Assembly (NCBI RefSeq): GCF_001411555.2
Contig: NC_049901.1
Span: 29,073,555 to 29,137,554, forward strand
Reading direction: 5' to 3'
Length of the DNA stretch: 64,000 nucleotides
DNA from: Juglans regia
Lineage: Eukaryota; Streptophyta; Magnoliopsida; Fagales; Juglandaceae
The notes below the pieces were generated by a model. That model was given only the letters and a program-made list of their open reading frames with translations, ran no database searches and was not told the DNA's origin. A program made the position numbers and the translations under genes. This document shows, piece after piece, positions 35,195-47,500 of this stretch (position 1 is its first letter; every line of letters begins with the position of its first letter).

Positions 35195-36335
35195 CTCATT
35201 TTTGTTTTGCTTTAATTTTTTTTCTCTTTCTTTTCCTTTTATTTTTCTGCTTTTATTTGTTTCAGTTCTATGTTTTGTTCTTTCTTTTTTTTTTCTTCTT
35301 TTTCTTTAGTATATCTTTTCAGGTCCAGCATTGTTTATTCTTTTATGGTTTCATTTTTATGTTCACAATCCTTTTAGCCATCTCAGGTATTTTCCTTCGG
35401 CCCTATTTTCTTTCATGCCTTGTTTTATTCATGATTTGCATTGAGGACACTGCCCATTTTTAGTTGGGGGGTAAGGAGAGTCTTCTACCATTAGTCTCTC
35501 AGGATTAATAATTGTGGGGTCTGAATTTTTTGTTGCTACCAAACTACTGTTTTCACACTTCTCTACTTAAGATCAGATAGTTGCAGTTTTGGGCTACACT
35601 AATTCTCTTTAGTTTAGGTTTAAGTTAGACACTTGACCTTATGATAAGTCTTAGCAACTCAAACTTGGGAAATTTACTTCAAAGCTATTAGTTGATGACC
35701 TTAATTGACACAAGCAGATACTTTTTGTGGTTTGATTGATGACAACCAGTGGTTTCTTCTAAGCAACTCAAGAACTACAATGAACCATATCTTAATGGCC
35801 TAGGAAAAGTGTGATGATAATAATAATAAAAAAAAAAAGAAGCTGTAAAAGTACATGAGAAAAGGGGCAGGCTAGAGATCATGCACAAAAAAAAAAAAAA
35901 AGAGAGAAAAAGTGCAAGTACATTGGAAAAGGCTGCCTATCACTGAGATCTGTTAAAAAAAAAAAAGGGGTCTTTCAAAGTGTGATAGAGTGAAAGCTGC
36001 TAATGTAATGGTTTTGAATTGGAGTGAAGACCTTTTGGTTTTTCTTGAAAAAGTTGCTAGGCTGAAACTATTGTGAGAAATCTTGAAACTAACAAATGGA
36101 AATCTGTTCACACACTTGGTGCACTCAAAGATCTCCAGCTTAAGTACATTTCCCTTGTTTGAGCTCTTGAGAATTTTATAAGCTTTTGTGTTGAGCTAAA
36201 ACCTGACTTGACTATATTCTAATGCCCAGGATTTCAATATGATTGATCTTTTGTAGAGATTTCTGAGTTTAGTAGCTCATTCTTGGAACCTACAATATTT
36301 TTATCACATTGTTTGCTAGAGACTAGCAAAAAGCT
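35195..36335 (+). other. Non-coding stretch between pol and the polypurine tract
   Basis: T-rich at first (35200-35330), then a purine run resembling the polypurine tract (35462-35479), then A-runs at 35825-35960. The short frames at 35040-35463 are products of T-richness or run out of phase with integrase. I find no env-like gene here. Confidence 0.7.
35462..35479 (+). other. Second polypurine-tract-like run
   Basis: agttggggggtaaggaga shares AGTTGGGGGG with the true tract at 36336-36347. It lies about 870 bp upstream of it. Confidence 0.5.
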
Positions 36336-36347
36336 AGTTGGGGGGTG
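36336..36347 (+). other. Polypurine tract of the Athila-like element
   Basis: AGTTGGGGGGTG lies directly before the 3' LTR start TGATAAAG. Confidence 0.8.
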
Positions 36348-38125
36348 TGATAAAGTGTCAAAAATTACATGATTTAAGCTGCTAAAGTGAATGATTTGTT
36401 TAACCAAAATATGAATGAAGCACTTAATTATGTAATAATTTTTAGTTCTTGACTTAATATTGAATTTTGATATTTTACACTTGAAAGGAGTTGTATTGCA
36501 ATTAGTTCACACCAAAATTAATACTCCAAAAATTTTACTCCTCATATTTTATTTATGTTGCAGGACATTATGGGAAAAATATTAATTTACATGGGTATTC
36601 TTGGAAATACCCAACTGGCACAACAACATCAAAAGAGGAAACTCAACCCACGCAGATGTAAAACGCAGGGGCTTGAGGAGCTTCACGCACAGACAACAGA
36701 CTGAAGCACGCGAAACGTAGGAGCTGGAGGTGAAATGGTGTAGCAGCACATTCCCACACTCATAGCAGGGCACTCACGCGAACCTGGGCTGGAGTCAAAA
36801 CGCACGAAGTGGAAACGCTGGGCTGAAGCGGATTTGTGCTGGGCTGGCTCAAAATGCAGGAAATAGAGAGATGAAACGCGGACGCGGGGCTGGCTCGAAA
36901 CACATGAAAAGGCCACGACTCACTCACGCTCAAAAAGCAGAAATTGGTGCTGGGCAGAAACGCATAGCAGCAGGGATGCACGAAGTGGAATGCAGGAGAT
37001 GAGATCAAAACGAGCAGCTGGAAGACATTAAATGCAGATGGGATGGAGAGTATAAAAAGAAAAATTTTTTTGTGCGCCGGAAGAACTGGTTACTGGGTTT
37101 TATTTTTCTTTGGGATTTTTCGTCTGCTCGATTCTCTTTTCTTCTTTATTTCCGTCTGTTTTTTTCTTCTTCTTAGTTTCAGATTTCAGCACATTTTAGG
37201 GATACAATATATTTTTTATTCAGCAATTTTCCTTTGAAATAGTAATTAGTGATGTTGGATTTTAATCTTTTTGAGCATTTTGTTAATCTAGAGATGATAG
37301 GCTAGATTTTTAGCTTGGGATTCAATGAGTAACCCATATGACTATTTGGGGTTGGATTTTCTTCAATATTTAGTACTTTTGATGATTAACTTGATGGATT
37401 ATATTTCAATGTGCATCTAGAAAAGATTAGAGTTCTTTGTTCTTGGTTTAGATCAATTGTAGACGTAAAGACACAATTGATACTTGAACAAGTAACATGA
37501 CTTCGATAGTTTCCTTTCATTTTTCTATGATTGTCATATAAATTGTCAAGTGGTTTTATTAGAATAAAAATTGTGGTTCATTACTATATTATCCGACCAT
37601 GATTTCTATGAATGAGAGAATGGTTGAGAGAAAATGAAAAGAAAAGTAAATCCATCACCAAATTAGTGGGCGAAAATTGCATCCCAAGTGTTTGTTTAAT
37701 TGCTTCTTACAAGTCTAAGTCAACTTCCGCACATTTTCTTTAAATCTCTTGATTCTTAGCAATTTTAGAAAAATAGATTCACTTTTATTTTCAGCTTTAC
37801 TTATGCTTGAACGTCCCGACAATTTCACTCATAATTCATTCCACACTCCCTTAGTAAATAGCCCCATTTAGGTGTCAATATTGTTAGCGGTTAAGTTTTG
37901 AAATTTATTTGTCATTTCATATTATTTTTGTTCATTGCTAGCTCATTTAGTTTACTCTTTTCTTATCATTTTAAACTTTCGTGTCACTACAAATGGTAAT
38001 ATGTGGTCTTGGAAATATGAAATACTTGCTAAATTCTCATTGTCCCTGTGAATTCGATCTTGGGATTTACCCGTGTATTACTTTGACAGCTTCTACGCTT
38101 GGAGGTCGAAATTAAAAGCTGATCA
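36348..38125 (+). repeat. Athila-like 3' LTR
   Basis: 1,778 bp, from TGATAAAGTGTC to AGCTGATCA, closely matching 27843-29600. Several CG sites of the 5' LTR appear here as TG or CA. Confidence 0.9.
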
Positions 38126-38225
38126 CAAACACTATTGTCTTCCCACAAGCAATAAGACAAGACTCCGAGTAAGGAAGAATCAGACGCTTGCTTATAATAA
38201 CTTACGATGGATTTGTGGTAAGTAG
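38126..38225 (+). other. Short segment between two insertions (probably fragment E)
   Basis: It begins with the second copy of the caaac duplication, so its first part continues 27842. It includes no recognisable coding sequence and ends at the B LTR start. Confidence 0.5.
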
Positions 38226-39548
38226 TGTGATGCCCCCAAATTCCGCTTGGGATCGGACGGACATTTGAAGCGTCGAGACATGCAACACAAGGTTACCTGC
38301 CCCCGTTCATGACATATAAGATGCAATATTCCTAACATGCATATAGCATTATGCAATATTCCTAACTTGTTTTGATCAACCTCTTGATCCATGACTTATA
38401 AAGATGTGATCTTCAAACCAAAACATCACATGGTTTAAAAGGATGTTCTAAAATGGATCCAAGCATCAAACTCAAGATCACATGGTTAAACATCAACCAA
38501 AACATAAATTTAGCCAAGAACATCATCACTTTGGCCTAACCGAATATCTCCTTGTATAAAATTTCATATCTTCGAAAATAACATCCAATATCTTCAAAAT
38601 AAAATTCTTACATGTATATAAGAGGCTTAGGATCTTTCAATAAAAATATCAAAGCCATTGGAATAAGATTAAACCATAAAAGATTTAAACTTTCCCAAAA
38701 CGGAAACTGTTTTTCCTCTTCCAGTTTCTAAGTTTTTAGACCTAAGAAAATATTTTACCAAAACTTTTAATCATGCAACAAATCCTCAACCAATAATCAT
38801 ATATACATGTTAACAGTACTCCATAAAAATTTCGGACCAAGATCTATTCATTAGCTTGGGCAAAAACTCCAAAATATAACACACTCTAGTTTATCGCCCA
38901 GAATGACCTTTCTGGGGTCTAAACAACCTTTTATAGATCAAATTATCTCCAAATGGAACAAATAAGGTATCCACGTAAGCTAGACTCCAAAATAAAGAAC
39001 TTTCGTGAAGGAAAATTTGCGAGAAAACACTTACGAAAGCTTCGTAACACGCGTTCAAAAGAGGTAAGAAAAACTATCTGAGAGTGTCTTCTGTGTTCTA
39101 TGAAGGAAAAGTGTAAAGGAGAGTTGCTTTTCGTGGGAAGTGGACTGGAGAGCCTCTTACACAAGCCATGGAGAGTGATAGGACTGAAAGGAAGCTTGAG
39201 TGGTTCCCTTTTCTTCTCATAAAAATCAGTCCAAGATCTTTTCTCAAGGTGGAGTGTTAAACTGAAAGAATGAGGTGGCCCTTTAGCTTTGTACTTCAAG
39301 AACCTTCTAGACCCTTCTTGTAAAGATATGGCCAGCCAAGTGGGAGTATAAAACTTAGCCATGAAGCAATGCTAATGTGGTCAATTTCGTGGGCCTAAAC
39401 CCAATGGGCCTAAATTTGGGGTTTAAAGAGGGTTTGGGTTGCTCTCAAGCCCAAATCCAATATCACTTGGCCCAATCAATTTTTTAAGGTTAACAAGGTT
39501 GGATAATGATGTTCTAACACAAATTTGAAGGATTAATAGCATGCGGAA

Positions 39549-41331
39549 TGTAACACCCCGAGTCCAAAAGTGTGATTTATTATTATTATTATTGTTTTTG
39601 TTATTGTTATTGTTATTGTTTTATTAGATATGTCTTGAGGTAGTAAATAGTATGATCATATAAATGTATGCGTATTGTGAATATTATTGTCATATATGAA
39701 AATATGATGTGCTTATGATGGTTATCTACGCTACGCTAAGAGACAAGCCAATGTTAGATTCCTTTCATGATCTTGAGGGAATATGAGATTATGCTTGAAT
39801 GAATAAATTTGTTTGATTAATTGAATGTTACTAAAAATTGTATGAAAGCAATGAGATATTCATGTAGTAATTCAAGTAAGTATGCCATGTAATAGAATAG
39901 CCATATTATGCGAGCCATGTTCATGTAGTACTTAGATTATGTATGCCATGAAATGTCATAAAATATTCAGATCATATTATGTTATGCCATGTATAAGAAA
40001 GTACCATGTTATGTTACGCCATGTATAAGGAAGTGTCATGTTATGCTATGTCATGCTATACCATGTTCAAGAATATGACATACCATGCTATGATATGTAC
40101 AAGAATATGACATATTATGCCATGTTATGCTATGCCATGTACAAGAATATGCTATGTTAGAAATATTCATGAAAACCTAATAAATTTTCATGCATTAAGG
40201 AAGTTAAGAAATATTACGGTGCCACAGACTCAAGCGTGGTTAACCATAAGTTAAGTGAAACACGGACCCAAGCGTGTTTCACTCCATGTTATGCAAGTTA
40301 AGTGAAACACGGACCCAAGCGTGTTTCACTCCATGTTACATGTTATGCAAGTTAAGTGAAACACGGACCCAAGCGTGTTTCACTCCATGTTACATGTTAT
40401 GCAAGTTAAGTGAAACACGGACCCAAGCGTGTTTCACTCCATGTTATGCAAGTTAGGTGAAACACGGACCCAAGCGTGTTTCACATCATGTTATGCAAGT
40501 TAAGTGAAACACGGACCCAAGCGTGTTTCACTCCATGTTATGCAAGTTAGGTGAAACACGGACCCAAGCGTGTTTCACTCCATGTTATGCAAGTTAGGTG
40601 AAACACGGACTCAAGCGTGTTTCACTCCATGTTATGCAAGTTAGGTGAAACACGGACCCAAGCGTGTTTCACTCCATGTTATGCAAGTTAGGTGAAACAC
40701 GGACCCAAGCGTGTTTCACTCCATGATAAGACAAGATAAATAAGATATTATGCATTCACGATTACATGTTTGCCACGATTATGTATGCTTCCGCTTTTGG
40801 TCAATGATTAAAACATCTGCTATGTGAGTCTATAATGATATACGTATGTAAAATCCTTCAGAAAGTCATGTTACGTGTTTGATTGTAATCTATGAAGTTG
40901 TAGGTATGTTTTGAAGAGTCTCATAGAAATGAAATGTATGTTACAAAAATTATATTTTACAGTATGATGTGCTACTTACTGAGTATTCGACTCATTTTGT
41001 TTGTTTGTCTTCTTGTTTTCTTCTATGTCTAATTCTCGCAGATGATGTCTATGATGATGCAGAGTTGGATGGCCAGGAATAGATCTAGTACAAAGACTTA
41101 GGAATGAATAAGTGATATTCAAACAAGAATTAGATTCCTTTTTATGTCATTCATAGGATTAGTTTGTGTTCTTTTATTATACGTTTAGTTGTTAAAACAA
41201 TCATGTTCAATCTAGTTTTAACGTTTTGATGAATTTCAATAAATGAGGTATTTTTGGATATGAATCTCTTTACCGAGCACTAAGTTATAAATGCTAATAA
41301 CATCTCTATCCTACGGGAACGGGGTGTTACA
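39549..41331 (+). mobile_element. Solo LTR with tandem hairpin array (family C')
   Basis: 1,783 bp with perfect 12-bp terminal inverted repeats (TGTAACACCCCG and CGGGGTGTTACA) and a perfect 5-bp duplication cggaa (39544-39548, 41332-41336). It has no coding capacity. It contains CATGTTATG-rich sequence (39900-40150), the ten-unit array (40251-40724) and, near 40975-41000, a 'cttactgagt...gactca' block also found in LTR C (57635-57600, minus). That suggests plus orientation and kinship with C. Confidence 0.85.
40251..40724 (+). repeat. Ten tandem 47-bp (two of 54-bp) units, each with a perfect hairpin
   Basis: Unit starts: 40251, 40298, 40352, 40406, 40453, 40500, 40547, 40594, 40641, 40688. 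Each unit has arms GTGAAACACG and CGTGTTTCAC separated by an 8-nt loop (gacccaag), then a joint of catgttatgcaagtta type. Units 2 and 3 carry a 7-bp insertion (tacatgt). A degenerate forerunner lies at about 40220-40250. The units are nearly identical, which points to recent expansion or homogenisation. Confidence 0.95.
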
Positions 41332-42054
41332 CGGAAGTGATTTAATCAAGTGATTAAACACAATGCTAGAAATCGGATTAGAAAATGTTTAGAGGCCAAC
41401 TTTAGGGTTTTGGGGAAACCATTTAGGGTTCCGATTACAACAATGTTTTTGGGCTTTTAATTGGATTCCCACCATCTAGGGTTTTACTAGGATTGAAAAC
41501 CTCTTTGATCTGGCAATATTTGGTTGAGCAGATGAAACAAAGTTTTGCTTAAGTGGCATAATCTCACACCTTGATTCCTTTAAATCCAACAAACGTTCCT
41601 CTTGGTGCCAAGTGTCTAATATTATTCACTAAGTGTGGCTAAGTTCTTGCCAAGTGTCCAAATAAAATTTCTCTAATCTAATTTGGACATTCCACACTGT
41701 GATTTTGAAACACTGCAATTGGTGCGTTTATCGAGATTACTATTCACTCCAAAAAAATGAATCATAAACTTAATACTAAAAATTCCTAAATATTCATATT
41801 AACCTACAGTGAAAATCTTTTACCGAATTCAATCTCGAAGTGCCCCTAAAAATAATTTCACAGTTTCCAACAGACGTTTCATCCAAAATTATGAAAATAG
41901 GCTATTGCGCCATAAAATCCTAAATAATCCACTGAGTCTAATGGCGTAGACCATAATGCATTCTGACACTTCTAACCACCTCAAATAAATAAAACTCATA
42001 TTTCTAGCACCATAGTGAGTGATAACACTGACTATGTTGACAGACTAAAACCTA

Positions 42055-43195
42055 ATGGGTGCACCAAGAATAAGGCAAATAACTCGATGAAGTATTGTTG
42101 TGTTATAGTGAATATGAACATGACATATTCACCAAGGTGTACGGACTGTTGGCGATGCAGTAATTAGCAAGAACACATGGTGCATAGGGGAGCCGTGATG
42201 TGTCCACCCATTTGTTATCAAAATGAACAAAGCCATGAGCTCATATGATATGATATGATATGATATGGATAATGATCAACATGAAAAAGATGTCGAAGAT
42301 GTTTTTCTGAAAAGTCTAAGGATCTCGGTATCATTTTCTAAAAAAGGTCAAGTTGCACAAGTAAAGCCTATGTCAAGTACATGTCCATGCTTTCATCTCT
42401 TGGTTTAACATTGTATGCTTATGTTATTTATTGTATGTTGTGTGTTTACTTGCTGAGATTCCTTGAACTCTCATTGTGGTAATTTTCGCTACCATTCTCC
42501 ACTCGGAATGGTAAAAGCTATGACAGGTACACAAGATCGTATAGACCCATGAATGCGATAAATGTGCTGGTAGAGAATGAATTCACAGTAGAGGCCTATT
42601 ATGATTTTACGGCTGCCATTTTGAAGCTTATGGCCCAGCACCTTAAGGACATTTTGGAAGCAATTGATAAAGATGACAACAAAATCGAGTCTGAAAAGGC
42701 CTCTATGATTACAGAACATATGAATTTTGTAACCAGATACCTAAGTCAAGCAAAAGATTCCAGGTGGGGGCAAAAGAAGGTTCCTTTAGTTTGGGACTTC
42801 TAGAACCCGAGCCCCTGCATACTAGGGGTCTCACTAGCAAAAGGACCTTAGTGCTAGTGAAGTTTCCTGTCTCATGAATTAAGGTTTAAGTTTTTGGATT
42901 GGTCCCTTGTTTTGGAAAAAAGGTTAAACACTTATTTGGGTTGTTTTGAAAAATGTCGTGACATGACAACTTTTGGGTATGTTTAGTTTTATGATACCAT
43001 GCTCTAATGTAATTGCTTTAAGCATTGCTTATTTTATATGAACCTTAAATTTTTCTGATGTGATTTATTGCATACTGCTAGTGCAAATAGGTGCATTGCA
43101 TCCTAACTGTCGTGAACGGGGTTATGTAGCCTTGAGTTACATGTCCCAACGTTTCAGTCTCCGTCCAATCTCAAGCGAGGGCTGAGGGCAACGCA
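42055..43195 (+). repeat. Fragment E, 3' part of an A-type LTR, plus strand
   Basis: It matches the inner parts of element A LTRs in sense orientation (compare the minus strand 4890-3656), including the hairpin module at 42450-42513. The end reads gagggctgagggcaacgca, against ggggcgccaca in A. The first ~2.5 kb expected of an A-type LTR are absent here and partly represented at 27340-27842. Confidence 0.75.
42450..42513 (+). other. LTR hairpin module, fragment E
   Basis: GAGATTCCTTGAACTCTC (stem 1, imperfect) and ACCATTC...GAATGGT (stem 3, intact) are seen. Stem 2 is changed in both arms. Confidence 0.6.
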
Positions 43196-43197
43196 GG

Positions 43198-43212
43198 GTA
43201 ATTTTAGAGCAA
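43198..43212 (+). other. Decayed Met-type primer site of fragment E
   Basis: ggtaattttagagc followed by aattacgtct. This is the same context as element A (TGGTATTAGAGC then AATTACATC), with a small insertion. Confidence 0.6.
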
Positions 43213-43451
43213 TTACGTCTCTAGGTGAATCCACAAGTTGTCCTAGGAATACATGGTACCAATTACTAGGTTTGAAATCTTATAGTTATAGGCTTTAATC
43301 TTATAGCTATAGGCTTGGATCTTTGTGGAAGTATGAACGGGACGAAAGTGCGTGATGTGGACCATGAGTGTAAGTTGAAGGGAGATGGTTTTCTTATGAG
43401 AAGGAGGCTGACATGAATTGGTTTTGTGCATTTCAGGAGGAAAAAGAAACT

Positions 43452-44545
43452 ATGGTGCGTTGTCGACGTGAAGAGACCTCTCCAAGATCGGGAGATCTGT
43501 AGGCTAGAAACCTTTCATTGGAAGGAGGACAGGCAATAGTAGAAGCTATTCACCGAATGACTGAAGTAATGCACAAACAGATGGCGCAAGGGCAAAATGT
43601 TAGGCAAGAATCGCCCAGAGGAGGAAACCAAGGATGTCTGTATGAGAAATTCCTTGTGTATAGATACTCGAACTTCATGGGTATGGAAGGACCCTTAAGG
43701 GCCAATAAGTGGCTCTTTGATTTGGAGAGAACTTTCGACATCAGTGGATGTATGGAGGAGTAGAAGGTCAAGTATGCCTGACACATGCTTCAGAGACAAG
43801 CCGATATATGGTGGGACACGAAATGACAATTGCTGACACAAGAACTAGGAGATATAGTTGCTCTCACATGGGAACGATTTAAGATGGAATTTGATAATCG
43901 TTTATTTCTTGAGATGGTGAAGCAACTGAAGGCTTTGGATTTTGTGAGTTTGATGCAAGGCAGCATGACGGTGGAACAGTATGTGGCCCGATTTATATAA
44001 CTAGGGAGATTTGCGCCTCACTTGATTAGTTTGGCAAAGATGGAGGCCAAAAAATTTCAAGATGGTTTACAACCACGTATTTGAAATCAAGTTGCCTGCT
44101 TGTGGATTGAGAATTTTCAAAAATTGGTCAGCATTGCTTCAATAGCAGAGGTGGAGCAACGAAGTCTGATCTCCTAAGCCCAAGTGGATCGGAAGTGGGG
44201 ATTACCTTATTCTCCTAGAAGGAGCATGGAGAAAAGAAAGGCCCCTGCCACCCTGAACAAAGGAAAATGCGTTGTAGTCGGGAACCCAGTACCCGTCACT
44301 CCACCACCATGCTGACGATGTGGAAAAAGGCATAGCAGTGAGTGTCGACTAACCACTGGAGCATGTTTCCGATGTGGTCAAACTGGCCACATGATCGGGG
44401 ATTGTCCACATAACATGCTTGGAGGAGCAGTAATGTCAGGTGGCAGAGTGAAGACCCCTTTGAAGGCAATGGTCTATGCCATCACATAGGGAGAGGTGGA
44501 TTTGGAAGCCGACGAGGCAGCTAATGCGGGAGTAATAACAGTAAT
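43452..44545 (+). pseudogene. gag: gag of fragment E, disrupted and cut by element D
   Basis: The ATG at 43452 opens a frame matching the gag start of element A. A 246-bp open piece (43518-43763) holds AIVEAIHRMTEVMHKQMAQG and the start of the capsid-like region. The homology continues past several stops (TAGs at about 43500 and 43761, others later) with FKMEFDNRL and MTVEQYVARF. Two zinc knuckles follow: a damaged first one near 44310-44350 and an intact CCHC (CFRCGQTGHMIGDC) at 44364-44405. The frame ends where the element D LTR begins at 44546. This is the only part of fragment E with clear coding homology, and it fixes E as plus-strand. Confidence 0.8.
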
Positions 44546-47500
44546 TGTGGCACCCCCAGGCCCCACTTAGGATTGAATGGTGACTAAGACGCAGGGACAT
44601 GTAACACAAGGCTACACACCCCTCGTACATGACAGATAATATGCTATGGACCTAAGTATACTAGCAGTATGCAATATCGAAGCAGTGGAAAAGTTTAATA
44701 AAAGTCAGATAAACTAAGTAACATGATAAGCAATTGCAAAGCACATGGCACCACAACTAATATCATAACCCAAAACATTGTCCCAAATGTAAACATAAGC
44801 CATAAAGGCATAATATCCCAAAAGAAAGCCTGAAGCATAGTTTTAAAATTCTCAAAACATGGGATTCCCACAAAAGAACATAAATCCACAAAGGTGGTCA
44901 TAAATATTGTTGCCTTCTTCTTCTTTTTTTTTTTCCACAATATACTTACACTCCCATACTCTTAAAAAAGATTTGGGCTTCACGCACTTGTCTAAAGCCT
45001 TATCCTTGTCTCAGTAGTTACGCCGCTTGAACTTTGTGATGAATTCAAGTATAACCCATGATCTCTAGATCAATGACCTCGAGTCGCTCTTAGATGGAGG
45101 GCTCGGGCCGATTCATGGCCATTATAGGCACAATCCTCTCCAGAGGAGGAGGTGCCATTCTCTTCCTCTTGGTCATAGTCACCTCTTACTAAACTTGTCA
45201 CAACTTCTACCATTCTGGTTGGGGAATGGTAATAGAAAGTACCACAATGAGATTTCGAGAAATCTCAGCAAGTAATCACACAACATACCACAGTTAATAC
45301 AAGCATACAAAAAGTATATCATGATATACATGCATGGACATGTATTAGACTTATGCCTTAATCAGAACTTGACTTATGCACTTGACCATTTGCAAAAGAC
45401 TTGTAACAGAGACTTAAGCCTTTCATGAAAACTTTTTAACTTTTTCTTATTTAAGTGATCTTATTTAGAACTTGCTTTATCAGAACATACCACAAGATTT
45501 TTGCATCGAGTGATCCTTATCATATGAGATTTTATACTTGTTCAGAGGGCGGACACAACACGACTCCCCTCCTTTCATCATGTGTTCCTACTAGTCACAG
45601 CACCATCAACGGTCTGTACACCGTGATGACTACGTCATAAATAGAGAATCATATTAACTCGACCTTACTTCGTCAGGTTATATGTCTTATGCACCCACTA
45701 ACGTTAGGTGCTTCCTCACTCCGATATTCTTTAAAAATAATCCATCTAAGGCTCATCAACTATTCTTTGTCGATCTAGGGGTTACCACTCCATTCTTAAG
45801 CACTCCAGAGTGGACAGAGGAGTTCTCTAGGACATTCCCCCGCCCTAGCACTTGGGGTTGTAATAAAATGTTTAGACTATTTTTTTTGAAAAACACTTTT
45901 CTTTAAAACATTTTCCCCAAATGCATGTGACATGGAACTTAAGACATACGTACTTATACTTGACATGTGACATATAGAGTGTTATGCATGAAATAGCCAA
46001 ACATAACATGTTCAATTCATGGAATGATAACATGAAACACATGAAACATCCAAATACATTCATGGAACCATAAGAACTTGCTTAGGCCGAAACATATAGG
46101 GGTAAAAATCATGAAGTTCATCACTTAAACATATTCCAATCTTCAAGCAAATAACATATGGATCAAAGCATAGTAAAACAATGCATGAAATCATAACATT
46201 TGGCTAAGATCCGAATCATTCAAGACATATCATGAATGATTGATACAAGTTCTTATGGTTCATGGCATAAACCGAAATATTCCATCCTTCTTAAACATGT
46301 GTAAACCGAAACATATACAAGTATTTCATGGCATATTCACCACAATTTCGAAGCATATAATTCATTCCATAGATTGATACAAGATCATATTGACATAATC
46401 AAACAATCAATCAAGAAATAGCAAACAAAGCAAACATGGCAATGAAAAGATTTACATATTCATATACAAATATTAACCAAGGGCAAGTTGAGTGTATACT
46501 TACAAAATCATCGTAAAGAAATACTAGCAAGCTGTAAATCCGAACATACCATATTAGAAAGAGCATCTAAAACCCTATCTTATGTTCTTGAGTGTGTGTG
46601 TATGTTTCTAGGGCATCACTTGGTCTTAAACCATTTGGCTTCTAGGGTTTTTAGGTTAAAACCCTCCTCATTCCACTCATAAGGTAAAACAAAACCTAAC
46701 GTAGGCAAGAATACATGTGATGGTCGAAACATGAAGGATAAATTCCCCCTTCACTATTCGGCCTCAAGGATTTCTCTTAGAAACCCAAGGTTATTTCCAA
46801 GAAAATAGTAGAAAGTGTGTGTTCTATCATTTCTCAAAGTCAAATGAGATTTAAATCTCATTTTCGGATTGAGAAAAGACTTGTGTATGAGTAAGACTTA
46901 GGAAAAACTGAACCTTACCTTGCAAATCCTAGGGTAGTGCCGAAATCCTTCTCTTGCAAGCATTCTTCTTGTTTGGTTGGAGAGAAAATACAAGAAAATG
47001 AGTGAGAGTTTTCATAGGAGCATGGGAGATTTGTGTGGAGAGAGTGGAAACTCATGCAAAATCTAAAAAATGGCAAGGGAAAAGCCTCCTAGGCGTGCAC
47101 CCTTTTCTTTATATAAGAGATCCTTCACTTCCCTCATTGTTTGAATCAAAACCCTTGCATGTTAGACAAGTGGCAAGATTTCTTCTTCTACCTCTCTCAA
47201 AAACCGAAAAGGCTCTTGGAATTCCCCACTTTGATTGCATTGGGAAAGAGCATTCTTGTAGATAGTGTGTTGGCTTCCCTCCTTGGCCAAAACTCTATTT
47301 TTCCTCTTATGCCCTTCCTTTCTTTTAACAAGTCAATATCTTCTCTAGGGGTAACTTGGTAAAACCATGCATGTCCATTCCTAATCCTAACAAGAAACTC
47401 TTGGCATGGAGCACAAGTGGCATTGGGAGTGTGCCATAGCCCTAACCGTCCTCTCCACTTTTCCATTCTCAAAGTGTTGCTTCATCTTCGCAACATTCAT

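Larger units (their letters stand above)
27843..38125 (+). mobile_element. Athila-like Ty3/gypsy element with perfect target duplication
   Basis: 10,283 bp flanked by caaac on both sides (27838-27842 and 38126-38130). Order: 5' LTR, primer site, gag, pol, about 1.15 kb non-coding, polypurine tract, 3' LTR. Gag, protease and reverse transcriptase sequences and the Asp-type primer site fit the Athila lineage, but no env-like frame is visible. LTRs start TGAT and end ATCA. In the first 140 bp of the LTR pair I count seven differences. It is dead: gag is broken twice and pol has four in-frame stops. Confidence 0.9.
38226..42054 (-). mobile_element. Family B LTR, minus, with internal deletion and a nested solo LTR
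   Basis: It starts TGTGATGCCCCC, the complement of the B LTR end. At about 38362 it jumps to sequence that in B1 lies near 51805, so roughly 2.2 kb (including the hairpin module and low-complexity tract) is deleted. It then follows B in reverse to 39548, is interrupted by the solo LTR 39549-41331, and resumes to about 42054. The last ~125 bp up to the LTR start are missing. There it fuses to an A-type LTR in plus orientation. Confidence 0.8.

Noticed and set aside
35040..35463. Possible env-like gene of the Athila element
   Set aside because: The hydrophobic frames lie in T-rich sequence. The start of the interval is out of phase with the true integrase C-terminus, which continues to 35194.
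40251..40724. CRISPR-like appearance of regular repeats with short palindromes
   Set aside because: The repeats are contiguous, the linking sequence is the same in every unit (no unique spacers), and it lies inside a plant solo LTR with a 5-bp target duplication. There are no cas genes.
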